Part shown: positions 63,626 through 64,000 of the stretch, piece by piece
Position numbering within the stretch: the stretch's first letter is position 1
Layout of the letters: each line of letters starts with the position of its first letter
DNA from: Branchiostoma belcheri
Taxonomy: Eukaryota > Chordata > Leptocardii > Amphioxiformes > Branchiostomatidae
Direction of reading: 5' to 3'
Length of the DNA stretch: 64,000 nucleotides
Assembly (NCBI RefSeq): GCF_001625305.1
Contig: NW_017804020.1
Span: 1,412,545 to 1,476,544 of the forward strand
Position numbers and translations under genes: made by a program
The notes under the pieces: model-generated
What the model was told of the DNA's origin: nothing
Databases searched by the model: none
What the model saw: only the letters and a program-made list of their open reading frames with translations

Positions 63626-64000
63626 TCAAATCTAAATCTTACAAGCTACACAGCTGACATGAAGTGAAATGAGGTGGAAAGGCACATCCAATGAGGTAAT
63701 TATAGGCAATTATTCTTCTCAGACAGATTTAACCTTCACTGAGTTTGCCCTCCATTAGTAGTTTGAAAGGGCAGCTATTTAGCTGTAAGGTCAGAAAGGT
63801 GAATGAAAAGAGCTCCGACCTAAGTTTGACTAACAGCTTTTTAGAATTCGTAAGGGAAAAGATAGTTACCGGGCTAATTGCAATTATGTAAATTAGCACA
63901 CCGTTAGAGCACCCTGGTTCGGTTGCAAACTTCCGACAATTTTGTGGGATGAGAGCTTGAATGATGGGTCTGTTCCATTCCAATGGCAATGAAAAATCAC
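63626..64000 (+). other. plexin intron 5: non-coding to window end
   Basis: Nothing recognised. Confidence 0.5.

Noticed and set aside
1-64000. CRISPR arrays, tRNA, rRNA, operons, bacterial promoters
   Set aside because: No spaced identical short repeats, no cloverleaf with intact A and B boxes, and intron-containing animal gene structure throughout.

Overview
The window is animal DNA: about 64 kb, AT-rich and mostly non-coding, with GT-AG introns, dense miniature inverted-repeat elements, one long-terminal-repeat retrotransposon, a LINE-like tail, and one spliced gene on the + strand. The repeat style (TAGCCTGGG-type miniature elements, many ACATGTACATGT words) and an invertebrate-deuterostome-like plexin suggest a lancelet (Branchiostoma). 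That assignment is inference; no marker gene for the species is present. A 527-bp run of N at 2063-2589 shows that this is a draft assembly.

Region by region. 1-3313 holds the 3' part of a Ty3/gypsy retrotransposon (reverse transcriptase, RNase H, integrase, N gap, 3' LTR), with one visible frameshift. 3314-16599 is non-coding and holds several miniature elements, including a CpG-rich 728-bp one at 14025-14752. 16600-61843 holds the N-terminal exons of a plexin receptor gene: a 5'UTR/signal-peptide/Sema exon (16600-17790), two more Sema exons (19314-19496, 29434-29562), then two exons carrying the PSI module (57894-57994, 61720-61843). Together they give residues 1-562 in one continuous frame. 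The rest of the receptor (further PSI/IPT repeats, transmembrane segment, cytoplasmic GAP) must lie beyond 64000. Sequence details favour a plexin-B-like over a plexin-A-like receptor.

The introns (1.5, 9.9, 28.3 and 3.7 kb) carry most of the unusual structure. The main points are a nearly identical 1.12-kb inverted repeat (28170-29293 and 39176-40298) that brackets the in-frame 129-nt Sema exon; an 88%-identical 60-bp copy of part of the main Sema exon sitting in the loop of a perfect 18-bp inverted repeat (18681-18774); and several families of non-autonomous transposons, one of which inserted 29 bp past a splice donor with an intact 8-bp target duplication. I found no RNA genes, no CRISPR array and no second protein gene.
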